Below are positions 12,420 through 24,299 of a stretch of 64,000 nucleotides of DNA, piece by piece. The stretch's first letter is position 1, and the number at the start of each line of letters is the position of its first letter. Made by a program: the position numbers and the translations under genes. Source of the stretch: Aspidiotus rigidus (Eukaryota > Arthropoda > Insecta > Hemiptera > Diaspididae); assembly GCA_035079385.1 (NCBI GenBank), contig JAVHKY010000047.1, forward strand, positions 2,418,001 through 2,482,000. Direction: 5' to 3'. Below the pieces are notes generated by a model. It saw only the letters and a program-made list of their open reading frames with translations, was not told the origin of the DNA and searched no databases.

Positions 12420-14310
12420 GCTCGAGCGTCGACATTTTAAGAGGGAACCTGTTTTATGGGGGGCTTTTTGAGAAATTTGCCGTACGCCGTCCGGCAAAAA
12501 ACTCGGAAAAATTTCGACTCTCGAGCTATATATAATAAAAAAGGGACTTGGAAAAATTACAACTCTCGAGCTATCATATATAACTGGAGATTCGAGAAAA
12601 ATTTAGACTCTCAAACTATATTATACTAGGCTTATAGTAGGTCTAGGCCTTCTTCATACTACCTTTATCTAGGTCTAGGCTTCCTTGAATTTTCAATACC
12701 AAATCCGGTTTGACTCATAAAACAGGTTCCCTGCGTTCCTCGTTCAACTTCGTTAAGGAAGCTGTCGTTTTTCTAAGTCCCTCCCCTACAATATATAGCT
12801 CGAGAATCGAAATTTTTCCAAGTCTCCCTCCTATCATATACAGCTCGAGAGTCGAAATTTTCCCGAGTCCCCCTCCTATCATATATAGTTTGAGAGCCGA
12901 AATTTCTCCAAGTCCCCCTCCTATCATATATAGCTCGAGAGTCGAAATTTTTCCAAGTCCCCCCCTTATCACATATAGGTCGAGAGTCGAAATTTTTCCA
13001 AGTTTTTTGCCGGACGGCGCACGGCGCCCGGCGCACCACAAATTTCTGAAAAAGCCCCCATAGCCAGGTTCCCTGGTAAAATTTCGACTCTCGAGCTATA
13101 TATGATAGGAGGAAAAACTTCGACTCTCGAGCCATATATGATCGGAGGGAGACTTGAAAAAATTTCGACTTTCGAGCTATATAATTATGATAGGGGAGGG
13201 GGGGGGGGACTTGGAAAAATTTCAACTCTCGAGCTATCATATATAGCTGGAGATTCGAGAAAATTTTAGACTGTCAAACTATATTATACTAGGCTCATAG
13301 TAGGTCTAGGCCTTCTTTATACTAGCTTCATCTAGGTCTAGGCTTCCTTGAATTTTCAATACCAAATCCCGTTTGACTCATAAAACAGGTTCCCTGCGTT
13401 CCTCGTTTACTTCGTTAAGGAAGCCGTCGTTTTTCCAAGTCCCCCTCCTACAATATATAGCTCGAGAATCGAAATTTTTTAAGTCCCCCTCCTATCATAT
13501 AGTTTGAGAGCCGAAATTTCTCCAAGTCTCCCTCCTATCATATATAGCTCAGAGTGGGAATCTTTTCCAAGTCCCCTTCCCATCATATATGGCTCGAGAG
13601 TTGAAATTTTTGTAAGTCCCCCTCCTATCATATACAGCTCGAGAGTCGAAATTTTTCCGAGTCCCCCTCCTATCATATATAGTTTGAGAGCCGAAATTTC
13701 TCCAAGTCCCCCTCCTATCATATATAGCTTGAGAGTGGGAATCTTTTCCAAGTCCCTTTCCCATCATATATGGCTCGAGAGTCGAAATTTTTCCAAGTCC
13801 CCCTCTTATCACATATAGTTCGAGAGTCGAAATTTTTTCAAGTTTTTTGCCGGACGGCGCACGACAAATTTCTGAAAAAGCCCCCATAGCCAGGTTCCCT
13901 GGTAAAATTTCGACTCTCGAGCTATATATGATAGGAGGAAAAATTTCGACTCTCGAGCCATATATGAGGGAGTCTTGAAAAAATTTCGACTTTCGAGCTA
14001 TATAATTATGATAGGGGAGGGGGGGGGGACTTGGAAAAATTTCAACTCTCGAGCTATCATATATAGCTGAAGATTCGAGAAAATTTTAGACTCTCAAACT
14101 ATATTATACTAGGCTTATAGTAGGTCTAGGCCTTCTTTATACTAGCTTTATCTAGGCGTAGGCTTCCTTGAATTTTCAATACCAAATCCCATTTGACTCA
14201 TAAAACAGGTTCCCTGCGTTCCTCGTTTAACTTCGTTAGGGAAGCCGTCGTTTTTTCAATCCATAGAACAAGTTGCCTGCGTTCTTTGTTTAACATTGTT
14301 AAGAAAGGCG
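12420..14310. repeat. Modular satellite-like cluster with 45-bp tandem units
   Basis: Four modules recur in both orientations: A (CAGGGAACCTG...GCGCCGTCCGGC), B (a 45-bp unit, core CTCGAGAGTCGAAATTTTTC then CCCCTCCTATCATATATAG), C (ACTAGGCTTATAGTAGGTCT) and D (GGTTCCCTGCGTTCCTCG). The same D landmark falls at 12,731, 13,394 and 14,214, so the cluster is a higher-order tandem array with periods of 663 and 820 bp that differ mainly in the number of B units. Because 45 is divisible by three and the unit lacks stops in several frames, spurious open frames of about 90-155 codons appear on both strands. They are not genes. Confidence 0.85.
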
Positions 14311-17300
14311 TCGTTTTTTACACCTTCCTTTCCAGGAAGAATTGCTCGTCATCATCGTTTTATAAGAATACATTCCCCATACGCCGCGAATCTTTTTTCA
14401 TCAGTATTTTCATCCCTCCGATGGACCTAAGCTTTCAACACCCTGATCGAAATGTCAGTATTCAGTTCTGTATCTCACTGTGAAAACGATGACCTCGATT
14501 TCTAACCTTATTAGATCTTCTAATCGCTGGCTTCAAAATCTGATAATTTTTCAATTCCATTTCAGATATTCCAAATCATAAAGTTGAACAATACACCTTA
14601 CACAATCTCTGATGATATGAGGACATAAAATGTGATTATTCGATTTATCTTCATTTGTATCGATTCGTCCGTGAATGAATTCTTACGGAACAAAAGGTCG
14701 AACAAGAGTAATTTTTGTTGGAAACGATTTTAAAAATTGCCACACCAATCATGGACTACACGAAACATTTAAACTTGTATAATTCTACAGAAGAAAATGC
14801 TCGTAGAATAGTAAAGAGCCACACTGAAAAAAAAAGTAATTTTCTTTTTAGAAAGTCGTCGTCCTCCTATCGGCCATACAACATTCAGCTCACTAGTAAC
14901 CCCAAGTACACATTACAAGTCAATATTTCTGAACTCTTGACCTCAAAAATGATACGTTTACTATTCTACTGTTGTTGGGCGACTACCACCGCCAATCAAT
15001 TTGACCTCAAGATCGATTGAACTGTGACTCTCATCAAAGTTTTCGCTCTTCTCGAAGACTATGTCACGTTCCAGTAATTCTCATTTCTAGATTGAATACC
15101 GCATATTTCTGAAGGAAAAATACGTCAATTTTAGCAATAGCGTGGATGCCGACGAGCTGATGAGACCTGCTCCCCCAAAATCATAATTGATTTACTCGAC
15201 GAAATAACTCAAAATTCAATGCAATCGATACAAAAAGTCGGAAGTCCTCTGATTCAGAAAATAGATAGCAATGTCTGCGCTACATTCATTCGAGGCGGCA
15301 CAAAATATTATACTATCTTTCGCTCGAGACTAGGAGCAATGTTATTTGACTTTGTTCGACCTGTAAACACTCTACAGCCTAATTTGTCCACTAAAAAAAA
15401 TTAGATTTTTGTATTTGTGAGAAGAAGAAAATGCGAAAATATTCGAGCGAGGTTTCAAATTGTTAAGCAATGCTATGTTATTTTCCACGTTTTGCGAGAG
15501 ATCGGTGATAATTAGACGAAAAAAAAAAAAAAAAAAAAAAAGAGTACGCGATAAACATATCATACGTCTCAAGGTTCGAAATAAGGTCTGAACAGAAAAT
15601 AGAAAGATTATGTTTCAAACAGGCCTATGTATTTCAATCACTCGATCGCGGGATGCAAACAAGTAGAACAACGCAACTGTTGAACAGCGTGCTCATCAAT
15701 ATGATCCACAGAATGACAGAATAGACGTCGACTGAATCCATTTACGAAATATCGCGCGCGTTCGGGCTTTTACAATGCACATACAAACACAAAACTAGAT
15801 GATCGCCACCAATCTTTATTATTGAATAAACATCCATTCGACATAACTCATTTCTCGTGTCGTCACTGTAGTACGACTGACGGCGAAAATCATAATTCAT
15901 ATTATGTCACATAAATCTACGACATCCCATATCGCTTTACGATATTATACAAATTCGAAGCGTGAAACGGTTAAGTTACAACATATTATGCGAGAATGAG
16001 TCTTCCTGGTCAACTGTACAGAATTTATCGGCACGCGAGGATGAATCTAAAAACTTTTGTAAAGCCGATGCTACACAGTGTGGCAAAAAGTCAATATTTT
16101 TTGCATCTTTACTAGTCTTCGTGAATTTCTTCGCTCATACGCCATTCAACTCCAAACACTCAATCTAGTTTTTCAAAACAACACTAACACGCCGCGAATG
16201 AGATTGCATGTCTAGAATTAAACTCTTTAATGAGTATCGCGTGAGTAGAAAATGACCCACAAACATTAGCACAAAGGTGAGTTAAATTTATAATGTAAAC
16301 CGGCGAAATACGTAGATTCGGTAAAGAAATTCCACTATTGAAAAAATACGAGTTTGGCAAAAAAAAAAAAAACAACAAAAGTCATTCTTCTTTCGAAGAA
16401 TTCCATCATACCATTACGACACTATATATATGAATACATCAAATTACTCGTTTTGCCAAACTGTTTTAACTCAATTTTTGAGCTGTTTCTTGGAGGAGAA
16501 GTCGCCCTTACTTTTGTTGGGGGCACATATTTAAAATTTTCCACGTCCGCCTGAAAGAAACTGACCCCAACAAATTTTGATACTCGACGAAGAGAACTTG
16601 GAGACTTTCAACTGGCCAGCTTTACATCATTAGCATGAAAAGTGAGACTTTGGAAATTCCGTCTCTCGCATTCTATTCATATGAAGAGTAAATATTCGAC
16701 AAATTTTGACTTCTTGCCAATATATAGGAAGACTCAGAAATTTATACCGCTACTGTAGTAACTCAGAGGTATAGGTATTTACTTCCACAGCTGAGCTGAT
16801 ACGCATGGGCTCCCGCTCTATAACGCTCGGCTATTACTTATCTTTCATTAGAGAACATGAGAAAATTTTCATTTTTGAGCTATAAAAGGGATCGCGAAAT
16901 ATAGAAAGGTAGGGGCGGGTGACTCCGGAAGAGGGTAGGGGTATAATACGTACGTTGAATATGGAGGGAGAAAGCCCCTCCTTCCAATGAACTCAATGGC
17001 GCCGATCTGAATTTGCGCCTCTGATCCCGATTAATCTTGACCAACTTCACCTACTACTTAAACGAATACGTTCTTCCAAGTTACGGTTATCCATAGAAGC
17101 GAATAAAGGAATACTCAGAAGGGAGAGTATGGCATGGTAAATAGGTAAATATGTAAGAACGTGAACGTTCTTCACTGTCAGTCGTGTCACTCTCCTACTC
17201 ACGGACAAAGTTCGGAGCTCCGACCATATAACGCTATTCTTCTCTCGTCCTGTTTATCCTTCCGAGTGCAGTCAGCTGACCTGCCTTTCCTTCGGGAACT

Positions 17301-17399
17301 CGACTTTCTGATTCGATTCTGTGGAAACGCAGCATCGCCAGATTTGTCAAGATTTTACATCTTACGAATATATGACTAGATTGAACCTTATGGTCCATT
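14311..17399. other. Gene-free stretch
   Basis: Small open frames only, none recognisable. A 22-base A run lies near 15,520-15,541. A gene-poor GC-richer block at 16,860-17,390 may include a decayed piece of a mobile element adjoining the Penelope cluster; a weak 45-bp-unit-like block (GAAAATTTTCATTTTTGAGC) lies near 16,862. Confidence 0.35.
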
Positions 17400-17419
17400 C
17401 GAGACTCTCCGGTATGCTC

Positions 17420-19345
17420 CCCCTACGAGTTTGATCACTTTTTGCGTGACGTCAATGTAAAATTTAAGGTGAATTTGAAGGAGAAGAAAAATAGAAAGTT
17501 ATCCTCCCTAATGAATGAAAATGTTGATGTGGCTAAGGAAGAGGTTAGTGACGGTGTTTTCAATCAGAAATTCCAGTCAGGTAGTATTTAACAGCCCTCC
17601 ATGAGAAGGTTTGAAATTCAGTCTACCTCCCCTCAAACTTTGGCGAATGTTGTTGCGGATCTCGCGTCCAGGTTTTAATACCCAAAAAGTCTGTACTGAA
17701 ATAGTCCGCAATAACCCCCCCCCCCCCCCGCACATGAGTAACCAATTGGGAGGAGTGATTCGAGGTTTAAAGAGGACGATTAAGGAGGGAGATTTAATCG
17801 TCACCAAGGCTGACAAGGGCAATGCTGTTGTGGTGATAGAGAATCCTCCCTAATGAATGAAAATGTTGATGTGGCTAAGGAAGAGGTTAGTGACGGTGTT
17901 TTCAATCAGAAATTCCAGTCAGGTAGTATTTAACAGCCCTCCATGAGAAGGTTTGAAATTCAGTCTACCTCCCCTCAAACTTTGATGCTTCTAAGGTCCA
18001 CGAAGTGCTCTAGCAATGTGGTACTAAAGAGAGTGGGGACTTCAGTTTTCCTAAGCATGTTAAAGAAGTTAGGAGTGTCATCAACAAGTGTGAGGCTGTT
18101 ATCAAAACTCCAGCTATGAAAAAAGCCCTCCTTGTTAAACGAATCCGTTCCTTCAAGTTACGGCTATCCATAATAAACAACTTGACCTCTTTTCCTCGAA
18201 CCAGGTGTTACTTGATCATATTCATTATTGGCACAGGTACGTTGACGAAGTTCTATGTACCTGGACTGGTCACCCAGATCTCCTTGGTGAGTTTCTGAGG
18301 TATCTCAATTCCTGGTACCCTTCCATCAAATTTACGTTGGAAATAGGGGTATTTTCCATTAACTTTTTGGATTTATCGATCTCTATAATAGACGGTATCC
18401 ATAAATTTGGAATTTACAGGAAAGATACTACGACCGATGTTTTAGTCCACGGTGGTTCGTTCGGTCCTGTTGCTCACAAGATGGCTGCTTTTCATAGCCT
18501 AGTTCACAGACTGACTCGTATCCCTTTGCGTCAGTCTGCCTTCAAGAAAGAGTTAATCACAATAAAACACCTGGCCAGAGTGAATGGGGTCAATGTCGAT
18601 GTTGACGTGATGGTTCGGAGGAAAGTTACGAGGGGCCTCCTGGATTCCACCACCTCCCTCCCCCGAGACACGATCCGTGATCGCCGTTTGCGTTGGATCA
18701 GTCTCCCTTTCTTGGGGAAGTTCTCCCAGCAATTGGGTCGGGCCCTTCGCCCGTTTGGCTTCAGACCCGCGTTTTACAACCCTACCACAGTCAAGAGGTT
18801 GTTTGTGAGACTGAAGGACCCCATACCTGTCGATGAGAGGAGTGGTGCGTATAAGTTGGAGTGTGAGGATTGTGGAGGTTTTTATATTGGTGAGACCAGC
18901 CGCCAAATGAAAGTTCGAGTAGCTGAGCACCTGAAATCTTGGAAGAAGGGACACTTGGGGGAGTCAGCTTTCGCCGATCACTTAATAAACAGTGGCCACA
19001 GCTTCCGCGAGGGATCCGAAAAGCTCCTCCATAAGGAGAATTCCTACCGTAAGCGTATCGCCCTCGAGAATATAGAGATAATTCGTCATCTCAACACTGA
19101 CGGTATCACTGTACTCAATTCGTACATTGCGGAAGATGGCCTGATCGAACTGGTTTATGACTCACACCGTGATTTCTCGTTTGGACGATCTTAACACCTC
19201 GTTCTTCTCTTCTGTTCGTCAGTTGCTTTCATTTCAGGCTTGAAGATGGAACGGTTGTTTAACCGAAAGCGCTCGTCGTCTTTTCATTTTTTCTGCGGTT
19301 TGCATGTTTTACTCCACGTCGGAGTATTCCTCTTTCATGCCCTCC
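17420..19345 (+). mobile_element. Penelope-like element fragment 2 (RT plus GIY-YIG)
   Basis: The N-terminal part (about 17,611-17,850) has GLKRTIKEGDLIVTKADKGN, the usual start of Penelope-type reverse transcriptase. After a rearranged middle, a 329-codon frame (18,205-19,194) carries YWHRYVDEVLCTW, a thumb-like region, and a full GIY-YIG nuclease core: CEDCGGFYIGETSRQ followed by KVRVAEHLKSW and a conserved ENSYRKR stretch. The catalytic box reads YVDE rather than YVDD, so the second aspartate is replaced. RT motifs between the N-terminal part and the YVDE box are deleted. The 3' untranslated part resembles that of fragment 1 up to about 19,345. Not autonomous. Confidence 0.9.
17501..17984 (+). 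repeat. 142-bp perfect direct duplication
   Basis: Bases 17,501-17,642 and 17,843-17,984 are identical by eye, offset by 342 bp, within Penelope fragment 2. The 200 bp between them contain the RT N-terminal frame and a poly-C run of about 16 bases. Confidence 0.9.
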
Positions 19346-19365
19346 TTGTTCCTATCCCCACACCC

Positions 19366-19730
19366 TCCCTCCTTTACGGGTTGCCTAAAGTGCATAATAA
19401 TAATACCCGATGCGACACGTGGTCTCATCCATTTCCTCTCCTACCCACCTCCTGGATAAATTCCTAGACCAATGGTTCAAACATCACATTAACTTTGAAT
19501 CTCCTCATTCGGTCTTGAACTCGGCCTCTTCAACTGACGTCCTGAAGCGTGCAAGTCTTCCCCCGGGAACGACCATCTGCTCGTTTGATGTCGTTGGTCG
19601 GTTCCCGAATATTCCTAGGGCTGCTCGTATCCAGCGTATAGGTGAGCTTCTTGTCAAGGCCAACGTTCCTCACACTGAGCTTCAAGAATATTTTTCGATC
19701 TCCCAAATATTTGTTGGTCCCCCAACTATG
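19366..19730 (+). mobile_element. Penelope-like element fragment 3 (5' half of RT)
   Basis: The translation shows LLYGLPKVHNNNT, CDTWSHPF / RHVVSSISSPTHLLDKFLDQW in neighbouring frames (a frameshift near 19,410), CSFDVVGRFPNIPRAA, and stops being similar to fragment 1 at the CCCCCAACTA block near 19,730. It lies immediately after the 3' end of fragment 2, head to tail. It probably belongs with fragment 4, separated by a later insertion and deletion. Confidence 0.85.
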
Positions 19731-19835
19731 GGCCGTATTATCCGTGCTGGCACGTTTGGATTTGCCCCACTTTAAGCAAACGTACCCGTATGAAATTTGC
19801 GATATTTTACCTTATTTGATCAAACGTACTATCGA

Positions 19836-20032
19836 TTCCCATAAGAAATACATAGGAACGTTTCGATCATAAATCATTATTTGAATGTGAGGAAGAAATA
19901 AGAATTTTGAAGTTTACATTCAGAATCTGGAAGTTCTAAAGCATTTGCCAATGCGCCTCTGGTTTCTTATTTATTTATGGTTTTTCAATAATAACTAATG
20001 ATCGAAACGTCTCTATGTATTTCTTATGGAGT
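19836..20032. mobile_element. MITE with about 47-bp inverted ends
   Basis: CCATAAGAAATACATAG followed by GACGTTTCGATCAT-like sequence on the left matches the reverse complement on the right over about 47 bases. The spacer is roughly 100 bp and has no frame. It lies in the gap between Penelope fragments 3 and 4. I cannot recognise a target duplication, so the superfamily is open. Confidence 0.7.
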
Positions 20033-20125
20033 AAAATTTTTGTTTTGAACACAAACGGTAAACTGGGGTGATGGGGTTTTGAAAAAATACGGTCCATTGT
20101 TATTTCGAAGGGAAATTTTTACGTC

Positions 20126-21450
20126 CAAGCTTGAACTTGACCTCTTTTCCTCGAACCAGGTGTTACTCAATCATATTTGCTAATGGAACAGATACGTTGA
20201 TGATGTTCTATGCACGTGGACTGGTCCCCCAGATCTCCTTGGTGAGTTTCTGAGATATCTCAATTCCTGGTACCCTTCCATAAAATTTACTTTCGAAAGT
20301 GGGGTATTTTCCATCAACTTTTTGGATTTATCGATACCTGTAATAGACAGTATCTATGAGTTGGAATATACAGAAAGGATACTAGGGGGCGTCCATAAAT
20401 TACGTCAAGCGAATTTTGTGATTTTTCGACCCCCCCTCCACCCTTCGTGAGATATCGTGAGATTTGCCTCCCCCCCCCCCCTCTTATCACGCGTGAGATT
20501 TTCCGAAATGTGTATTTTTGCTTTAAATACGTTTATCTGTGTTTCATCGCGTTTATCTATTAAAAAAACGTAATTGTCTTGATCACATTTTATACCCATT
20601 CAAAAAGGACTAGTTTTTAGTAAATTTAAGCCAGTTTAACAATATTTTAGAATGTATTTGTGGGAGAAAAAAATTACGTGAGATTTGTCGTCACCCCCCT
20701 GAACAAAAAAAAAAAAAAATCCTCACGTAATTTATCGACGCCCCCTTACGACCGTTGTTTTGGTCCACGGACCGTCATTCTGTCCTGCTGCTCATAAGAT
20801 GGCTGCTTTTAATATCCTGGTTCACACGAGTCAGGCTGCCTTCAAGAAAGAATTACTCGTCATATGCGTTAAATCACTTTCCCTTTCCGTGGGAAGTTCT
20901 CCCTCCTATTGGGTCGGGCCCTCCACCCGTTTGGTTTCAGACCAGCTTTTTACAACCGTACCACTGTTAAAGGGTTGTTTGTGAGGCTGAAGGACCCCGT
21001 ATTCTTGATGAGAGGAGCGGTGTTTATAAGATGGAATGCAGGGATTGTAGAGGTTTTTATATTGGTGAGAGTAGCTGAGCACCTGAAGTCTTGGATGGGA
21101 ATCAGCTTTTGCTAATCATTTAATAAACAACATCCACAGTTTCCGTGAGGGATCGGAAAGGCTCCTCCATAAGGAGAATTCCTACCGTAAACGTATCGCC
21201 TTCGAACACATAGAGATAATGCGTCACCTCCTGATGGCGTTACGGTACCTTACTCGTACATTCCAGAAGATGGCCTAATAGAACTTGTCTATGATTCACG
21301 CCGCGACTTCTTGTTTGGCCGACCTTAATATCTTGTTTCTCTCCTCCGTCTTGCCAGTTGCTTTCATTTCAGTCCCGAAGATAGTTTACTAACCGAAAGC
21401 GCTCGACGTCTTAATTTTTCTACAGCTCCCTTCTGAGTATTCCTTTTTTC
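20126..21450 (+). mobile_element. Penelope-like element fragment 4 (3' half, degraded)
   Basis: Similarity to fragments 1 and 2 resumes at the GTCCAAGCTTGAACTTGACC block, continues through a decayed RYVDDVLC box, is split by a 362-bp MITE, then resumes at the block encoding VLVHG. It goes on to GRALHPFGFRPAFYN and a broken GIY-YIG region (GFYIGE followed directly by VAEHLKSW, with the part between deleted). Frameshifts and stops are frequent. The 3' part ends near 21,450. Confidence 0.85.
20385..20746. mobile_element. MITE inserted in Penelope fragment 4
   Basis: The left end GGGGGCGTCCATAAATTACG and the right end CGTAATTTATCGACGCCCCC are inverted with one or two differences. The element is bordered by TA on both sides (20,383-20,384 and 20,747-20,748). 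Fragments 1 and 2 show the uninterrupted site as GATACTACGACCG, so the insertion is exact: GATAC-TA-[362 bp]-TA-CGACCG. No coding frame. Confidence 0.85.
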
Positions 21451-23290
21451 GTTCACAGACTACCTTGGAATAGTACTTGCGTGTGAAGGAAAAAGAGGGA
21501 GGCCAGGTATAAGTCGTTTTGAGAAACTTTAAGCTCCAATAATTGGTTAAGTAGAAAAAAGCTAACATTTTTGTGGAGGTGAGATTGTGAACGTAACTAT
21601 AGACTAAGGAGAATTTTAGGCTCCAACTCTCTAGCAATACAGCATTCAAGAATAAATTATGAAGAATCATTCTTCTCCCCATAGAACAGATTTTCTAGTT
21701 GTCCCGACGTATTTCATGAGATCCCGAGGGAGCCACGAATCAAGTTCTCCAAATCCGTGAACTTTGAAAAAATTTGGTTCAACAAACATGTATGATTTGG
21801 CACAATTTTCGAGACTTTGAAAAAACTGGGTGGAGAACATCTGTCGCACAATTACGTCGCGGAATTCTCCGTGTAATATTACAAGCAGTCACGTGTATTC
21901 GTCTTAGTGGGTTTTCCTATGAGAGCGAAAGCATTTCATTCTACGTCTACATAAATACGTATATCCCTATTTGATTCAACTATTTTTTCAGTAATATCCC
22001 CCAAAACGAATTATCTTCTCCGGTAGGACTCAAAGTTCCAAAATCTTACGAACTACGGTGCGCAAAATTTCATCAAGTACCAAAAGCTGGAAATCAAAAA
22101 TTTCCTTCTTGAGCGAGATAACTATTCTTGACATCCTCAATTCTCCAATTTTAGTCTCTAGGAGGCAAACGAGGGGACAGGGAAAGAAAAGAGAAAAAGA
22201 GGGAGACATTTTGGATGCGAGCCTCTACACTTTTCTCTGCTACCCTCTGTTGCTCAATACAGACGGACCATAGAAATGTACGGGCTGTTTTTCAGATTTC
22301 TCGACTTTCCATGAATTCTTGACTTCTCCAGAGTTATGTACAGTCACAAAGTTTTTTCGATATAAGTTCATTACTTTGAGATACAATTTTCCTGACTATC
22401 ATTTCATCATAACCCAAGTATTTTTCTTCGCGAACCAATATTAAGTACATACTTCTTTTTCGAGTATAGTTAAATGAGTGAATGAAGATCAGTTTCTTCC
22501 TTCAAAAAATTCCTCCATAAACGGTAACATGCCATAATACATGTACGATTTCGTAAAATTCTTATTTACTGATCAAGTCAGGGTGCAATATATTGTCCGA
22601 TATCGAACAGATTACAAAAAAATTGCTCTAAGAATTTACAGCGAGTTGGCCTGCAAATAGTCGATTCATTCGTTACAAATGTACGATACGAATAATATAC
22701 AAGGTGATTCGGTTTTTATTGAACACAAGTAAAACGCGTTGCATGAATGAGTGGTTTACGTCCTCACTTCGCTTCTCTCATTTTTACTGTTTTCCTCTGC
22801 ATGCTTCGAATAAATTATGTAACAGTGACCTTTAGGATATTATGTTTGAATTTTTTAATAATCAAAATACCGCTAAACTTTGTCATACCATTCGAATCTA
22901 AACGTACTGAAATCGAAAATTAATGATGGCCATTTCACTCGCAATATACGTACACACAAGACGAAGGAGATAAGAGGGGAAAAAACTAAAACAATCGAAT
23001 TTAGCAACATTATAAGCGCTTAGCCTGTAATTACATTCAACACAAGGATATTTTCCTTCTTAATTATCCTCGAACGCATAGGACTTTATAACCTTTTTCT
23101 CTTCAAACACAAGCTTTTGACACACAAGCATTTTAGTAAGGTTACCCCACCAGTAAGCATTACAATCCCTCGTTAAGTGACTATCTACAAACTCCAACGT
23201 CGATATTGCTGATCATGAACTAATTTGAATGTTCAGAAAAAGTCATCTTAGTCAAATTACCTGCTGCTTAGAATATTCATCAAAATTTTC
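21451..23290. other. Gene-free stretch
   Basis: Short unrecognised frames only. No repeats that I could pair. Around 22,440-23,250 the DNA is plain AT-rich. Confidence 0.4.
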
Positions 23291-23291
23291 A

Positions 23292-23587
23292 ACAGGGAAC
23301 CTGTTTTATCGGGGAGAGGGGGGGTGTAAACTGAAGAAAAATGACGGGTGCCGGGCGTCGTTCGGCAAAACGTGGAACTTGGAAAAATTTCAACCTCAGA
23401 GCGGGAAAGGGACTTGGAAAAATTCTGACCTCGGAACTACGAGTATAAATGATAGGGAGGGAACCCGGAAAAATTTCGACTTAGAGGGACTTAGAAAAAA
23501 TTTGAATATTGAGCTGTATGTGATAAAGTTTAATCCTTGTTTAGAAAAAGTATGAACAAAGAAACCCACATAAAACAGGTTCCCTGT
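23292..23587. mobile_element. Discrete element bounded by CAGGGAACCTGTTTTAT inverted ends
   Basis: The left end is CAGGGAACCTGTTTTAT and the right end its exact reverse complement. Inside are a GC block (GGGCGTCGTTCGGCAAAA) and four diverged 45-bp-type units (GGGACTTGGAAAAATT). This appears to be a simple, isolated copy of the modular family of 10.5-14.3 kb, showing that module A in inverted orientation can form the ends of one unit. Confidence 0.65.
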
Positions 23588-24299
23588 TTGCCTCAATTCA
23601 CAGTTCATGAAGGCAACCCCGAGCAGCTGACGAAGTAGGCTGCGAGTTTTTTGTTCTATTTCCTCGAAATACCTGATTGATACATTCCAACACTTGCAAG
23701 ATGCCAATTTTATACATAATTTTTTGAATTTTCACTCTAATCCGACCTCGCATTTACTGAAAACCAAAAACTTCTTGCGAGGTAGCAAAAAATACGGATC
23801 GTGTGTCATGTCTCCGCCCAAATTTCAGGATTAGGATAGCAGGGTGAGGGTATTCCCCAGTAATGACAAGAAACACTCAGGTTCTTACGCGTATATATTG
23901 GTGGTAGAACTTGGAATTTTTCCGAGTCCCTACACTCGATTAATACTCCCGTTTTCTGGAGACCGCAGTTTGGGGAGAGGGCGTGAGGCCGTATACGGCC
24001 ACCTAGTACGACCAAAAAGCCTGAAATTAAAGGGTGGAAATTAGTAGAAACATGAACACGTCAAAACGCGGAAAAATATTTTTGAAATGCTGTGCCGCGT
24101 GATGTAAGAAAGTTTGAAAAATACTGCTTTAGAGGGATGTTTTGAAATTGGAGAAAGAATCAAGATTTGAAAGAGAGCACAAATTTTTCGATGAAAAGTT
24201 TGACATATGTCAAGTTCACCCTCCCCACTTAGGAAACATGGTACTACAAAACTGACATGAATGGGGAATTTATTTTCACGAAAACTCGGGAAATCCTTA

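Noticed and set aside
12770..13850. Regularly spaced repeats resembling a CRISPR array
   Set aside because: Units are contiguous, with no unique spacers, in a eukaryotic genome. It is a tandem repeat.
12710..13887. Open frames of about 90-155 codons on both strands with a repeated 15-residue motif (MIGGGLGKISTLELY-like)
   Set aside because: The DNA unit is 45 bp, a multiple of three without stops in several frames, so long frames arise on both strands automatically. The DNA palindromic and tandem structure explains them.
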